This document shows positions 39,098 through 50,085 of a stretch of 57,660 nt of DNA, in pieces. The DNA is from an uncultured Pelagibacteraceae bacterium. Its GTDB lineage: Bacteria; Pseudomonadota; Alphaproteobacteria; Pelagibacterales; Pelagibacteraceae. The stretch is from the NCBI GenBank assembly GCA_902604695.1, contig CACKZT010000005.1, positions 1 through 57,660 on the forward strand, read 5' to 3'. The position numbers and the translations under genes are program-made. Each line of letters opens with the position of its first letter. Position 1 is the first letter of the stretch. The notes below the pieces were generated by a model. The model was not told the DNA's origin and made no database searches. It saw only the letters and a list, made by a program, of their open reading frames with translations.

Positions 39098-40624
39098 TTA
39101 ATTTATTTTATAATTTTTTAATTTTAAAATACCTATTAAATAGCATGTTACAAAATATATTGTTGCCGCAAAACTTACAATAAATATAAGATAAATTGAC
39201 TTAAATTTATTGGTGAAGTGAAGACTTTCTCTGAAAAAGTCTAATCCATATAACAATATTAGTGACATTAATATTGTGCATAAAATAATTTTAAAAGAAC
39301 TTTTCAAAAGGTAATTTTTAAATATTAAATATTTTCGTTTCTTTAATAAAAGAATATATATTATAACTCCAATCCATGTTGAAATAGAAGTGGCTATTGG
39401 AATAATTATAAATCCCACATTTTTAAAAAAACTTAAACTGATAATTATATTTAAAAAAACAGTTAATAAAGAAATGTGAAATGGAGTTAGAGTATTGTCT
39501 CTGGCAAAGAAAAAATTTGAGAGAACTTTTATTAAGGCAAAAGCTGGTATTCCGTAGCCAAAAAATTTCAAAGCCTGTGAAGTTGTGATTACATCTTCTT
39601 GTAAAAAAGAACCATATCCAAAAAGAGCATTTATAATTTGCTCTGAGGCAATGATAATACCAAAACACGCTGGTATCGATAAAAGCATAGATAATTCTAA
39701 TGATCGATTCTGAATAGAAGAAACTTTATTTATATTATTATTTTTGACTGCCTTAGAAAGAATAGGAAGTGAAACAGTTCCTACAGCTATCCCCGCTATA
39801 GCAAGATTAATTTGATAAACTCTATCAGCATAATACAAATAGGAAACAGCACCAGACTCAAAAGATGCAATTATAGTACCGATTAAAATATTTATCTGAG
39901 TTACACCTGATGAAAAAATGCTTGGTAGAAGTTTTCTTATAAAAAACTTTAATTTTGAACTTATCTTTATTTTAAATTTTATTGAAGGCCTATAATATTT
40001 TTTGGTAAAATAAATCAAAAAAAACATTTGAATTATACCTGCTAATGTCACCCCGTAAGACAAATTTCTTGCATAGTTTAATTCTTGTGATTGAGAAATT
40101 GTAAAGCTTAGAATTAAGATAATATTTAGAATTATTGGAGCTGCGGCTGCGGCTGCAAATTTATTATTTGAGTTTAAAATTCCTGAAAAAAAAGATGATA
40201 GGCTTACAAACAATAAAAATGGAAAAGTTATACGAGTAAACTCTACAGCAATATCAAATTTATCTGTATTACTATAGAAGCCTGGGGCTATCAAATAGAC
40301 AAAATAAGGTGTAAAAATTTCAACAGTTAAAACTATAAATAAAAGTGATATTGTTAAAAATAATAAAACTTCGTCAGCAAATATTTTACCTTTTTTTTTA
40401 TTTTTGATCTTTTCGGAAGTATAACCGGGAACAAAAGCTGCGTTAAAAGTTCCCTCTGCGAATAAGCGTCTGAAAGTATTAGGCAGTCTAAAAGCCACAA
40501 AGAATGCGTCTGCATAAATTGAAGCACCAAGGAAAACAGCTATCAATATGTCTCTTACATATCCAAGCACCCTGCTTACAAGTGTATAAAAACTAAAGAC
40601 TGAGGCTGAAAATAATAAATTCAT
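39098..40624 (-). CDS. murJ: Lipid II flippase MurJ
   Basis: Multi-span inner-membrane flippase that moves lipid II for peptidoglycan synthesis. The N-terminus has [20 protein letters not shown] and the [22 protein letters not shown] signature; about 14 hydrophobic segments follow. Length 508. It is the first gene of the minus-strand block that runs murJ-trpS-nfu. Confidence 0.95.
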   Translation of the reverse strand: MNLLFSASVFSFYTLVSRVLGYVRDILIAVFLGASIYADAFFVAFRLPNTFRRLFAEGTFNAAFVPGYTSEKIKNKKKGKIFADEVLLFLTISLLFIVLTVEIFTPYFVYLIAPGFYSNTDKFDIAVEFTRITFPFLLFVSLSSFFSGILNSNNKFAAAAAAPIILNIILILSFTISQSQELNYARNLSYGVTLAGIIQMFFLIYFTKKYYRPSIKFKIKISSKLKFFIRKLLPSIFSSGVTQINILIGTIIASFESGAVSYLYYADRVYQINLAIAGIAVGTVSLPILSKAVKNNNINKVSSIQNRSLELSMLLSIPACFGIIIASEQIINALFGYGSFLQEDVITTSQALKFFGYGIPAFALIKVLSNFFFARDNTLTPFHISLLTVFLNIIISLSFFKNVGFIIIPIATSISTWIGVIIYILLLKKRKYLIFKNYLLKSSFKIILCTILMSLILLYGLDFFRESLHFTNKFKSIYLIFIVSFAATIYFVTCYLIGILKLKNYKIN

Positions 40625-40691
40625 AATAATTCTTAATTACGCCATAAATTAATAGTGATCTAATCAAATTTATATTACATTCAAAATTTAA

Positions 40692-42977
40692 ATGACAAAA
40701 AAATCGAAGATTGATCATTATACTGATAAAGAAGCGCTAGACTTTCATATTAAAGGAAAGTCTGGCAAAATTGAGGTCATTTCTTCAAAATCTCTTACAA
40801 CCAAAAGAGACTTATCACTAGCTTATTCACCTGGTGTAGCTGCTCCAGTCAAAGAAATAGCAAAAAACCCCGATGCAGCCTATGATTACACAAGTAAAGG
40901 AAATTTGGTTGCAGTAATAAGTAATGGCTCAGCCATTCTCGGACTTGGAAACCTTGGGTCTCTGGCTTCAAAACCAGTCATGGAGGGAAAAGCAGTTTTA
41001 TTTAAAAGATTTGCCGATATCGACTCAATAGATATTGAAATAAACAACTCTGATGTAGATGAAATTATTAGTACAATTAAAAATATAGGTGATACATTTG
41101 GTGGGATAAATTTAGAGGATATTGCTGCTCCCAGTTGTTTTATTATTGAGCAAAAACTTAAAGAAGTTTTAGATATACCCATTTTTCACGACGACCAGCA
41201 TGGTACTGCAATTATTACTACTGCTGCTTTGATTAATGCTTTGGATGTTTCAAATAAAAAAATAGATAAAGTTAAAATAGTTGTTAACGGCGCAGGCGCA
41301 TCTGCTCAGGCTTGTACAAATTTATTTAAAAGTTCAGGTGTGAAAAGTGAAAATATTATTATGTGTGATAGTAAGGGGGTTATTTATAAAGGAAGAGATA
41401 ATATAGACCAATTTAAATCAGCTTTTGCATCTAACACTAAGCTTAGAACTCTTCAGGAAGCTATGAAAAATGCTGACGTTTTTCTAGGTTTATCTGCAAA
41501 AGATGTGGTTTCAAAAGAAATGGTAAAATCTATGGCGAGGAATCCAATTATATTTGCTTGTGCAAATCCAGATCCTGAAATTAAGCCAGAAATTATTAAT
41601 GAAGTTAGATCAGATGCAATTATAGCAACTGGTAGATCAGATTATCCAAATCAAGTAAATAATTTAATTGGCTTTCCTTATATTTTTAGAGGGGCTTTAG
41701 ACGTAAGAGCCAAAGAGATTAATGAAGATATGAAAGTTGCAGCAGCTAAAGCTATAGCTTTGTTAGCTAGAGAAGATGTTCCTGACGAAGTGGTGTCAGC
41801 ATACGGAGGGGATAGACCAAAATATGGGAAAGATTATATTATTCCATCAACTTTTGATCCAAGACTAATAAATGTTATTCCTGTCGCTGTAGCTAAAGCT
41901 GCTATGAAAAGTGGTGTTGCTAAAAAAACAATTACAGATTTAGATTTATATAAAGATCAATTAACAAATCGTTTAGATCCTTCAATGTCTCTTATGCAGG
42001 GAATAAATGCTAAAGTAAGGAAAAATCCCAAAAGAGTAATATTTGCGGAAGGTGAAGATGAAAATATGCTTAAAGCTGCAATAGAATTTGGAAAAAATAA
42101 ACTTGGAACTCCAGTTTTAATTGGAACTGAAAAAAGAATAAGAGAACAATTAAAAAAAATTGGATTGGATGAAAATCACAAAATTGAAATTGTAAATTCA
42201 ACAGATAAAGAAAAAAGAGAAAAATACGTAAAACATTTATACAAGAAACTGCAACGTGAGGGTCAATTAGAAAGAGATGTTGATCGATTAGTTAGAAATG
42301 ATCGTATTGCATGGGGTTCGTCCATGATTGCATGCAAAGATGCAGACGCAATGGTTACAGGTAATATAAGACATTATGCAGCTTCTATAGAAAAATTAAA
42401 AAAAGTGGTCGACTCAAGGCCAGGAGAAGAAATTTTTGGTATGACGATGATTAATTCAAAAGGAAAAACTATTTTAGTGGCTGATACCAATGTTCAAGAT
42501 TTTCCTTCGTCACAGCGTTTAGTAAATGTATCTAAATCTTGCGTTCGTGTTGCAAGATTATTTGGTTTTGATCCCAAAGTCGCGTTTCTTTCCCATTCTA
42601 CGTTTGGCAAACCTGTCTCAAAAAATACAAAGCATGTAAGAGATGCTATTGAAATTTTAAAAAAAGAAAAAGTAGATTTCGATTTTGACGGAGAAATGCA
42701 ACCAGATGTCGCTTTAAATCCTATTTATCAAGAGATCTACCCTTTTTCAAAAATTGTTGGCAAAGCAAATATTTTAATTATGCCAGCTTTACATAGTGCC
42801 GCTATCTCGACAAAACTTATGAAGGTGTACGGAGGCGCTAAATTGATAGGTCCTTTATTAATTGGATTGGGTTTGCCTATTGAAGTTGCTCCATTAAGAT
42901 CAAGCACATCTGATATTTTAAATCTAGCCTCAGTGGCAGCTTATTCGTCAGACGTTATAGATTATAAAAAAAATTAG
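40692..42977 (+). CDS. maeB: NADP-dependent malic enzyme with phosphotransacetylase-like domain
   Basis: Converts malate to pyruvate and CO2. The malic domain (about 1-425) shows LAYSPGVAAPVKEI, IEQKLKEVLDIPIFHDDQHGTAI (metal site) and VVNGAGASAQA (NADP loop). A linked phosphotransacetylase-like domain (about 440-761) carries RVIFAEGEDENMLKAA and the C-terminal GLGLPIEVAPLRSS. Length of 761 fits the long proteobacterial MaeB. In these proteins the second domain is mostly regulatory. It ends with a four-base overlap with the convergent lipoprotein gene. Confidence 0.95.
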   Translation: MTKKSKIDHYTDKEALDFHIKGKSGKIEVISSKSLTTKRDLSLAYSPGVAAPVKEIAKNPDAAYDYTSKGNLVAVISNGSAILGLGNLGSLASKPVMEGKAVLFKRFADIDSIDIEINNSDVDEIISTIKNIGDTFGGINLEDIAAPSCFIIEQKLKEVLDIPIFHDDQHGTAIITTAALINALDVSNKKIDKVKIVVNGAGASAQACTNLFKSSGVKSENIIMCDSKGVIYKGRDNIDQFKSAFASNTKLRTLQEAMKNADVFLGLSAKDVVSKEMVKSMARNPIIFACANPDPEIKPEIINEVRSDAIIATGRSDYPNQVNNLIGFPYIFRGALDVRAKEINEDMKVAAAKAIALLAREDVPDEVVSAYGGDRPKYGKDYIIPSTFDPRLINVIPVAVAKAAMKSGVAKKTITDLDLYKDQLTNRLDPSMSLMQGINAKVRKNPKRVIFAEGEDENMLKAAIEFGKNKLGTPVLIGTEKRIREQLKKIGLDENHKIEIVNSTDKEKREKYVKHLYKKLQREGQLERDVDRLVRNDRIAWGSSMIACKDADAMVTGNIRHYAASIEKLKKVVDSRPGEEIFGMTMINSKGKTILVADTNVQDFPSSQRLVNVSKSCVRVARLFGFDPKVAFLSHSTFGKPVSKNTKHVRDAIEILKKEKVDFDFDGEMQPDVALNPIYQEIYPFSKIVGKANILIMPALHSAAISTKLMKVYGGAKLIGPLLIGLGLPIEVAPLRSSTSDILNLASVAAYSSDVIDYKKN

Positions 42978-43561
42978 TTTTTATTTCTACTTAAATCAGA
43001 AACTAAATAAATAGTTGGTATAACTTTTTTTACTCCATATATCTTATTTGCCTCGTTCACAACTTCAATTTTTTCATTTTCATTTAAAGCTATTCCAAAA
43101 ATATAAATTTTTTTATTAATTGTTTCCAAAGTGTAATTTGATGATTTAATATTTTTTTTAATTATCATGGCAGTTCTTAATTGAGAAGTGATCAAAATGT
43201 CGTTTGCTGAGCTTTTAAAATTACTTTGACCTTTAATTTCCACAGCATTTTTAACTGACCTCACACCTTTTGTCTCCCATGCTAATTTTGTTATCTTTAT
43301 TTTCTCTTCTGGTTCATCAACTTTTCCAGTAACAAATATTCGACCGTCTAATACTTCAACTTGAATAGATAAAAAATATTTTTTTTCTGTCAATGAAAGT
43401 CTGGCTATTAAGTTCTTTTGCATAATAGTGTCATCTATTTGCATACCTACTGTCCTTGGATCAAAAGAGACTGTCACACCTTTTCCAAATGGACCCATGT
43501 TTTTAAAACCACAAGAATTTAAAAAAAATAAGAGTAATAATATGTTAATTGTTTTTTTCAT
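42974..43561 (-). CDS. BON-domain lipoprotein (DolP/YraP-like)
   Basis: 195-residue lipoprotein. From the ATG at 43561 a signal peptide reads MKKTINILLLLFFLNSCGFK, with a lipobox ending at Cys17. Two BON-type repeats follow (about 50-115 and 120-190; RIFVTGKVDEPEEK and KIYIFGIALNENEK are matching strands). In E. coli the DolP/YraP gene also lies in the rsmI-lpoA cluster. As read here the frame is continuous with rsmI, because eight A before TG put the lipoprotein in the rsmI frame. One A fewer would give the usual stop/start overlap. I annotate it as a separate protein. Confidence 0.8.
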   Translation of the reverse strand: MKKTINILLLLFFLNSCGFKNMGPFGKGVTVSFDPRTVGMQIDDTIMQKNLIARLSLTEKKYFLSIQVEVLDGRIFVTGKVDEPEEKIKITKLAWETKGVRSVKNAVEIKGQSNFKSSANDILITSQLRTAMIIKKNIKSSNYTLETINKKIYIFGIALNENEKIEVVNEANKIYGVKKVIPTIYLVSDLSRNKN

Positions 43562-44386
43562 TTTTTTTAGGTCTAAACAAATATTATAAACCTCTTTCTT
43601 TGAAATTTTTTCTTTTTTAGAGATAAGTTCTACAACATCTTTTAGAGAATATTTTTTTAAATATTTTAAAGCTTCTTTTTTAATATCTATATTTAGCACA
43701 TTTTTATTGATATTGTATTTCTTAGAAATTACAACTGTTAATTCACCCTTCAATTTAGTCTTAAAAAATTCAATATCTTTTATTTTATACCTGTAAAAAG
43801 TTTCATGTATTTTAGTCATTTCTCTAGCAATAAATATTTTCCTATCACTAAAATATTTCTTAAAACTTTCCAGATAAAAATTAATTTTCACAGCTGGAAT
43901 AAAAAAAATGATTGCAAAATCATTTTTTTGAATTTTTGAGAGAACATTATTTAATTCTTTTTCTTTTTTAGGTAAAAAACCATAATACATAAATTGGTCT
44001 TCAAATCCTGAAATACTATAAGATGCTGTAATTGATGACGCGCCTGGCACAGGATATATGTTTATTTTTTTTTCTATACATTCTTTAACTAATAACAGTC
44101 CAGGATCCGATAAAGTGGGAGTGCCCGCATCTGAAACTAATGACAAAATTTTGCCCTCTTTTAAATATTTTATCACAAGTGTAAGTTCTTTTTTTTCATT
44201 AAATTTGTGATAAGGAACGAGTTTTTTTTTAATTTTGAAATGATTTAATAATTTTAAAGTACGACGGGTATCTTCGCATAAAATGATGTCAGATTTTTTT
44301 AATATATCTAATGATCTTAATGTTATATCATCCAGATTACCGATTGGAGTTGCCACAATGTATAAACCTGGTTTAAAAGTATTCAT
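43562..44386 (-). CDS. rsmI: 16S rRNA 2'-O-methyltransferase RsmI (in frame with the downstream lipoprotein)
   Basis: SAM-dependent methyltransferase for C1402 of 16S rRNA. N-terminal LYIVATPIGNLDDITLRSLDIL, CEDTRRT, SDAGTPTLSDPG and PVPGASSI are the RsmI signature. The normal C-terminal helix ends near VYNICLDLKK, about residue 275, close to the family length. No stop follows in this sequence: the frame runs through a poly-A stretch into the BON lipoprotein, giving a 470-residue fusion ORF. It is divergent from the LpoA-like gene with three bases between starts. Confidence 0.92.
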
Positions 44387-44389
44387 TAA

Positions 44390-45544
44390 ATGATAAAAAT
44401 AATTTTTACACTTTTATCTTATATAATATTATTTTTTAATACTAATGTATTTTCTTTTGAAAAAAGTGATGAACTAAAGATCGGTTTATTAGCGCCCTTT
44501 TCTGGAAAATATAAAAATTTAGGTAATTCCCTAATACTTTCCACACAACTTGCATTAGATGAAATTAATAATGATAAAATTAAAATTATTCCAAGAGACT
44601 CTGGATCTAACGATAAAGAAAAATTAAACAACGCAATAAAAGAAATAATTGATCAAGGAGCAAATATTATTATTGGACCAACTGACTCCAAAGATTTTGA
44701 TCAATTAAGCAAATACAAAGATACAATATTTATTTCTTTATCTAACATGCATCCGGAGACAGTTAATAATATCATAAGTATTGGAATTAGTTTGGACTCA
44801 CAGCTAACAGCCATAGAGAATTTAATAAAAAAAGAAAAGAGAACTAAAACTTTGATAATGTATCCTATTAATGAATATACTAAATTTATTGACGAAAAAA
44901 TAAAAACAATAAACCTAAAAAATTATAAAATTTTTAAATATAATCCTGATCCAAAAGTGTTAACTGGTGAAATTGAAAAACTTACAAACTATTCTCAAAG
45001 AAAAAGGAATTTAGAATTTAGAAAAAAATTGCTTGAAGAAAAAGATGATGAGGCCTCAAAAAGAGAGCTGGCTAAACTAGAGCAAATTTATACTTTAGGT
45101 AAAGTGAACTTCGATTCATTAATTATAATTGATTTTGGAAATAGTTTAAAAAGTGTACTTGCTTCTTTAGTTTTTTCTGATGTCGACGAAAATCAGGTTC
45201 TTTACACTACAGTCAATCAATGGTTTGATGAAAGTATTTTTTATGAAAATTCTGTAAAAAATTTGTACTATCCATCAGTAAACTTTAAAAATTTTAATAA
45301 ATACAATGATAAATATTTTTCTAGCTTTAAAACTCAACCGAATGAAATTACCCTTTTAGCTTACGATGCAATGGGTTTAATTTACTATATTTGGAAAACA
45401 AATAATGGAATAGGCTCTATCAATGATTTTTTTATAAAAGAAAAGATCAAAGGTAAAATAGGAAATTTTAAATTTGAAGGAAAAAAAATTACCCAAGAGT
45501 TAAATATTTACAAAACTCATGAAAATTCATTTAAAAAATATTAA
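44390..45544 (+). CDS. LpoA/LppC-like penicillin-binding protein activator
   Basis: 384-residue exported protein with a signal peptide (about 1-22) and a type 1 periplasmic-binding fold: IGLLAPFSGKYKNLGNSL, ANIIIGPTDSKDF, then DSLIIIDFGNS and TLLAYDAMGLIYYI. This matches the LppC/LpoA family that activates peptidoglycan synthases in the periplasm. The N-terminal TPR domain of E. coli LpoA is absent, as is usual in alphaproteobacteria. There is no clear lipobox cysteine. Adjacency to rsmI supports the call. It overlaps rdgB by 14 bases at the 3' end. Confidence 0.78.
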   Translation: MIKIIFTLLSYIILFFNTNVFSFEKSDELKIGLLAPFSGKYKNLGNSLILSTQLALDEINNDKIKIIPRDSGSNDKEKLNNAIKEIIDQGANIIIGPTDSKDFDQLSKYKDTIFISLSNMHPETVNNIISIGISLDSQLTAIENLIKKEKRTKTLIMYPINEYTKFIDEKIKTINLKNYKIFKYNPDPKVLTGEIEKLTNYSQRKRNLEFRKKLLEEKDDEASKRELAKLEQIYTLGKVNFDSLIIIDFGNSLKSVLASLVFSDVDENQVLYTTVNQWFDESIFYENSVKNLYYPSVNFKNFNKYNDKYFSSFKTQPNEITLLAYDAMGLIYYIWKTNNGIGSINDFFIKEKIKGKIGNFKFEGKKITQELNIYKTHENSFKKY

Positions 45545-46136
45545 TTTTTTTTCTTAATTTTTTAAAAGCTATGAATCTATGATCCATTAACATTTTCTTT
45601 TTTTTAGACATTTGTCCGAAAGTTAATTTATAATTATTTGGTATAAAAATTGGATCATAACCAAAACCATTTTTTCCAATAATTTTTTTCGATATTTTTC
45701 CTTTTATTTTTCCCTCAGCAATTACAAGCTTTGAATTACTTAATCTTAAAGATAAACTACAAACAAAAATAGCTTTTCTGTTTTTTTTCTTTTTATTAAT
45801 ATTTTTTTTATCAATCATTAATAAAATTTTTTTCATGGCATTTTTAAATCCTCCATTTTTAATAGCCCATCTAGCAGAATTTATACCTGGCCTACCTCCT
45901 AAACAATTAATTGATAAACCTGAGTCATCTGAAATAGAAACTATTTTAGATCTTTTATAAAAATAATTTACTTTTAATTTTGAATTGGCACTAAAAGTTT
46001 TACCTGTTTCTTTTGGGCTTCTAATTCCTATAGATTTTGGAGTAATTTTCTTTAAGTTTTCAGGTAATAGATAGCTTAATTCTTTAAATTTACCTTTATT
46101 ATGAGTTCCAATTAATATTTTACTAATTTTTGACAT
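45531..46136 (-). CDS. rdgB: dITP/XTP pyrophosphatase RdgB (HAM1)
   Basis: House-cleaning nucleotide pyrophosphatase that removes dITP and XTP. Motifs: IGTHNKGKFKEL, SDDSGLSINCLGGRPGINSARWA, and GFGYDPIFIP, all standard. Length 201. It is convergent with the LpoA-like gene (14-base overlap) and divergent from grpE (31 bases). Confidence 0.94.
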   Translation of the reverse strand: MSKISKILIGTHNKGKFKELSYLLPENLKKITPKSIGIRSPKETGKTFSANSKLKVNYFYKRSKIVSISDDSGLSINCLGGRPGINSARWAIKNGGFKNAMKKILLMIDKKNINKKKKNRKAIFVCSLSLRLSNSKLVIAEGKIKGKISKKIIGKNGFGYDPIFIPNNYKLTFGQMSKKKKMLMDHRFIAFKKLRKKINIF

Positions 46137-46167
46137 TATACCTAGTAATTAAAATTTTAAATACTAT

Positions 46168-46776
46168 ATGTCAATTATGGATAATAAGAATACACAAAAT
46201 AATGATCTCGAAAAAGAAGACAAGGAAAGTGCTGCTGAGGAAAAGAATATTGTTACTGAAAAAGAAATTAAAGAAGTTTCTTTAGAGGAAAAACTAAAGG
46301 AAACAGATGAAAAATTACTTAGATCTTTAGCAGAACTAGAAAATCAAAGAAGAAGATTTGAAAAAGAACTTAAAGATGCCTTTGAGTTTGGAGGTTTTAA
46401 TTTTGCAAAGGAAAGTTTAGCCTTATTAGACAACCTTCAAAGAGCAAAACTGTCCGTTAAAGGTGACGAAAAATTAAAAGAGAGTAAGGATCTAGATACA
46501 TTTTTAAACAATTTTGAAATACTAGAAAAGGATTTGATTTCAATTTTTGAAAAAAATAACATTAAGAAAATTGACTGCTTAAAAGAAAAGTTTGATCCAA
46601 ATATACATCAAGCAATGCTTGAAATTGAGGATGATAAAGCCGAGCCAGGTCTGATAATTCAAGAAATTCAACCAGGTTATATGTTTGGGGATAGGTTGCT
46701 GAGACCCTCATTCGTAGGGGTTTCAAAGAAAAAAAGTGAACAAAAATCTGAAAAAAATGAAAAAAAAGAGAACTAG
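46168..46776 (+). CDS. grpE: Nucleotide exchange factor GrpE
   Basis: Nucleotide exchange factor for DnaK. An acidic, lysine/glutamate-rich N-terminal region and long coiled coil (30-95), RSLAELENQRRR, and the C-terminal beta domain FDPNIHQAM...GYMFGDRLLRPSFVGVSK pattern. Length 202. It starts the grpE-dnaK-dnaJ cluster; the hrcA repressor gene often found upstream is absent. Confidence 0.94.
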   Translation: MSIMDNKNTQNNDLEKEDKESAAEEKNIVTEKEIKEVSLEEKLKETDEKLLRSLAELENQRRRFEKELKDAFEFGGFNFAKESLALLDNLQRAKLSVKGDEKLKESKDLDTFLNNFEILEKDLISIFEKNNIKKIDCLKEKFDPNIHQAMLEIEDDKAEPGLIIQEIQPGYMFGDRLLRPSFVGVSKKKSEQKSEKNEKKEN

Positions 46777-46838
46777 AAGACTTGTAGAAATGGAAAAAAC
46801 CCCCATATAGGAACTAACTAACTATAAGGATAAAAATT

Positions 46839-48767
46839 ATGAGCAGAGTAATAGGTATAGATCTTGGAACTACAAATTCATGTGTAGCAATAATGGATGG
46901 TTCGCAAGCTAAAGTATTAGAAAATTCAGAAGGAACAAGAACGACTCCATCTGTTGTTGCTTTTTTAGAAAAAGAGGAAAAATTAGTCGGCCAAGCAGCA
47001 AAAAGACAAGCAGTAACTAATGCTGTTGATACCATTTTTGCGTCTAAAAGATTAATTGGAAGAAGTTTTGAGGATGAAACAGTAAAAAAAGATGTAGGTA
47101 AAGTACCTTTTAAAATTATTAAATCTGAAAATGGAGAAGCTTGGGTTGAGGGAAAAGGAAAAAAATATTCTCCTTCACAAATTTCAGCTTTTGTTTTGCA
47201 AAAAATGAAAGAAACTGCAGAAAAATATCTGGGTCAAGCTGTTACAAAGGCAGTAATAACAGTTCCAGCTTATTTCAATGATGCTCAAAGACAAGCAACA
47301 AAAGATGCGGGTAAAATTGCAGGGCTAGAGGTTTTAAGAATTATAAATGAACCAACGGCTGCGGCATTGGCATATGGTTTGGACAAAAAAAATGGTCAAA
47401 AAATTGCTGTATATGATTTAGGTGGGGGAACTTTTGATGTTTCAATCCTAGAAATAGGAGATGGCGTTTTTGAAGTTAAGTCTACTAATGGAGATACATT
47501 TTTAGGTGGAGAAGACTTTGATGACGAGATAGTAAATTATTTAGCAGATGAATTTAAAAAAGATAACGGTATCGATTTAAAGAACGACAAGCTAGCATTG
47601 CAAAGATTAAAAGAAGCAGCTGAGAAAGCAAAAATTGAACTTTCTTCAGCAACACAGACAGAGATTAATCTACCTTTTATTACAGCTGATAAAACTGGTC
47701 CAAAACATGTAAATTTAAAATTTACTAGAGCCAAGCTTGAAGCTTTAGTGTCAGGTCTTGTGGAAAGAACTCTTGAGCCATGTAAAATAGCATTAAAAGA
47801 CTCTGGTTTCTCAGCAGCTGAAATAAATGAAGTTGTTTTAGTTGGTGGAATGACAAGGATGCCAAAAATAATTGAAACTGTTAAAAATTTCTTTGGAAAA
47901 GAGCCAAACAAAAGTGTTAACCCTGACGAAGTTGTGGCAATGGGTGCTGCGATTCAGGCTGGTGTATTACAAGGTGATGTAAAAGATGTTCTTTTACTAG
48001 ATGTTACTCCATTATCTCTAGGCATAGAAACCCTAGGTGGCGTTTCGACAAAATTAATAGATAAAAACACGACTATTCCAACTAAAAAAAGCCAAGTCTT
48101 TTCAACTGCAGAAGATAATCAGCCGGCGGTTTCTATAAGAGTTCTTCAAGGAGAAAGAGAGATGGCATCAGATAACAAAATATTAGGAAATTTCGAACTT
48201 GTTGGGATTCCTCCAGCACCAAGGGGTACACCACAGATTGAGGTTACCTTTGATATAGATGCAAATGGTATTGTTAATGTCTCAGCAAAAGATAAGGGAA
48301 CTGGAAAAGAGCAAAAGATTCAAATTCAAGCCTCAGGTGGATTATCTGAGGAAGAAATTCAGAAAATGGTTAAAGACGCTGAGGCTAATAAAGAGGCAGA
48401 TAAAAAGAAAAGAGAAGGTGTAGATGCAAGAAATCAAGCAGATAGTTTGATATTCTCTACAGAAAAAAGTCTCAAAGAACATGGTGATAAAATTAGCGAA
48501 GAAGAGAAGAAAGCAATTGAGTCTGGAATTTCTGAATTGAAAAAATCTCTTGAGGGAACAGACTCCGAAGACATTAAAAAGAAAACACAAAATTTAATTC
48601 AGGCTTCAATGAAATTAGGTGAAGCGGTCTACAAAAGTCAACAAAAAGATCAACCAAAAACTGGTAACGATAAAAACACAAAACCTAACGATCAAGATCA
48701 AGATAAAGAGAACGTTGTTGATGCAGATTTTGAAGATGTAAAAGAAGATAAAGAAAAAAGCGCCTAA
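46839..48767 (+). CDS. dnaK: Molecular chaperone DnaK (Hsp70)
   Basis: ATP-driven chaperone. Actin-like ATPase domain with [27 protein letters not shown] and [10 protein letters not shown]; substrate domain (about 385-610) with [17 protein letters not shown]; an acidic disordered C-terminus ending [10 protein letters not shown]. Length 642. It follows grpE after 62 bases and precedes dnaJ by 26. Confidence 0.98.
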   Translation: MSRVIGIDLGTTNSCVAIMDGSQAKVLENSEGTRTTPSVVAFLEKEEKLVGQAAKRQAVTNAVDTIFASKRLIGRSFEDETVKKDVGKVPFKIIKSENGEAWVEGKGKKYSPSQISAFVLQKMKETAEKYLGQAVTKAVITVPAYFNDAQRQATKDAGKIAGLEVLRIINEPTAAALAYGLDKKNGQKIAVYDLGGGTFDVSILEIGDGVFEVKSTNGDTFLGGEDFDDEIVNYLADEFKKDNGIDLKNDKLALQRLKEAAEKAKIELSSATQTEINLPFITADKTGPKHVNLKFTRAKLEALVSGLVERTLEPCKIALKDSGFSAAEINEVVLVGGMTRMPKIIETVKNFFGKEPNKSVNPDEVVAMGAAIQAGVLQGDVKDVLLLDVTPLSLGIETLGGVSTKLIDKNTTIPTKKSQVFSTAEDNQPAVSIRVLQGEREMASDNKILGNFELVGIPPAPRGTPQIEVTFDIDANGIVNVSAKDKGTGKEQKIQIQASGGLSEEEIQKMVKDAEANKEADKKKREGVDARNQADSLIFSTEKSLKEHGDKISEEEKKAIESGISELKKSLEGTDSEDIKKKTQNLIQASMKLGEAVYKSQQKDQPKTGNDKNTKPNDQDQDKENVVDADFEDVKEDKEKSA

Positions 48768-48793
48768 GATACAATAAATAAAGGAGACGTCCT

Positions 48794-49912
48794 GTGGCTA
48801 AAAGAGATTGTTATGATGTCTTAGGTGTTACTAAGTCAGCTTCTAAAGATGAAATTAAAAAAGCTTATAGGAAACAAGCTTTAAAATACCATCCTGATAA
48901 GACCAAAGGCGATAAATCCTCTGAAGAAAAGTTTAAGGAAGCTAGTGAGGCCTATCACATTCTTTCTGACGATAAAAGAAAAGCAAATTACGATCAATTC
49001 GGGCATGCTGCATTCGAAGGTTCTGGTGGTGGTCAAGGATTTGGTGGTTTTGACTCCTCATCTTTTTCAGATATTTTTGAAGATTTTTTTGGGGACTTTG
49101 GAAGTTCAAGTACTTCAAGAAGATCCAATAATAGAGGAAACGACCTTAGATACGATCTCAATATTAATTTAGAAGATGCTTACGTAGGAACAGAAAAAAA
49201 CGTAAAGTATACCACTTACAAAAAATGTTCCGGTTGTCAAGGAAGTGGAGCGGCTAAAGGATCAAAACCAATTAGCTGTAAATATTGCAATGGGAAAGGT
49301 AAGGTTAGAACAAATCAAGGATTTTTTACAATACAACAAACATGTCCACAGTGTAGTGGTTACGGTGAAGTAATTAGCAAACCTTGTGGGGATTGTAGTG
49401 GAAATGGGAAAGTTCAGAGCAATGAGAACGTTACTGTAAAAGTTCCTAAAGGAGTAGATGATGGAACTAGAATCAGGCTTTCAGGAAAAGGAGAAGCTGG
49501 TTCTAAAGGTGGTTCGAATGGAGATTTGTATCTTTTTATATCAATAGATAGTCATCCAATCTTTAAAAGATCTGAAGAAAATATTTACTACGAACTTCCC
49601 ATAACTTTCTCAGATGCAGCTTTAGGCACAACAGTAGAAGTTCCATCTATTGATGGAGGAAAATCAAAAATAAAAATACCTTCTGGAACTCAGAATGGCA
49701 AACAATTTCGGTTAAAGGGAAAAGGTATGCCTGTGCTTAGAAGATCTATTTTTGGAGACTTGTACATAAGAATTATAACAGAAGTTCCAACTTCTTTAAC
49801 AAAAAGGCAGAAAGAGCTTTTAGAGGAATTTAAACAACTAGAGGATAACAAACCTAATCCTGTTATAAAAAATTTTTTTGAAAAGGCAAAGAAATTTTGG
49901 AAAAATTCCTAA
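48794..49912 (+). CDS. dnaJ: Co-chaperone DnaJ (Hsp40)
   Basis: J-domain co-chaperone. The J domain has [12 protein letters not shown] with the HPD tripeptide, then a Gly/Phe-rich linker, four CxxCxGxG-type zinc repeats ([32 protein letters not shown]) and the C-terminal substrate domains. Length 372. It starts at GTG 48794, preceded by a good Shine-Dalgarno AAGGAG. Confidence 0.97.
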   Translation: MAKRDCYDVLGVTKSASKDEIKKAYRKQALKYHPDKTKGDKSSEEKFKEASEAYHILSDDKRKANYDQFGHAAFEGSGGGQGFGGFDSSSFSDIFEDFFGDFGSSSTSRRSNNRGNDLRYDLNINLEDAYVGTEKNVKYTTYKKCSGCQGSGAAKGSKPISCKYCNGKGKVRTNQGFFTIQQTCPQCSGYGEVISKPCGDCSGNGKVQSNENVTVKVPKGVDDGTRIRLSGKGEAGSKGGSNGDLYLFISIDSHPIFKRSEENIYYELPITFSDAALGTTVEVPSIDGGKSKIKIPSGTQNGKQFRLKGKGMPVLRRSIFGDLYIRIITEVPTSLTKRQKELLEEFKQLEDNKPNPVIKNFFEKAKKFWKNS

Positions 49913-49917
49913 TTTAG

Positions 49918-50085
49918 ATGGAAACTAGTCAAATAATGTCTGCAATTTTTTTAGTTGCAGTACTAGTTCTAATCTTACCAGGGTTTTTATCTGCTAATAA
50001 CAATATAAAAAAAATTTTAAATAATTTGTCTATTTGGACTATAATTGTCCTCGTTATTATTGTAATTATTTACTTAATTAACTAA
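49918..50085 (+). CDS. Small two-span membrane protein, unknown
   Basis: A 55-residue frame, ATG 49918 to TAA 50083-50085, with two hydrophobic helices (about 8-23 and 38-53) separated by a short loop NNNIKKILNN. It fills the whole dnaJ-dapB gap and its stop overlaps the dapB ATG by one base, a pattern of real co-translated genes here. I do not recognise the family. The exact fit and hydrophobic composition make coding likely. Confidence 0.6.
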   Translation: METSQIMSAIFLVAVLVLILPGFLSANNNIKKILNNLSIWTIIVLVIIVIIYLIN

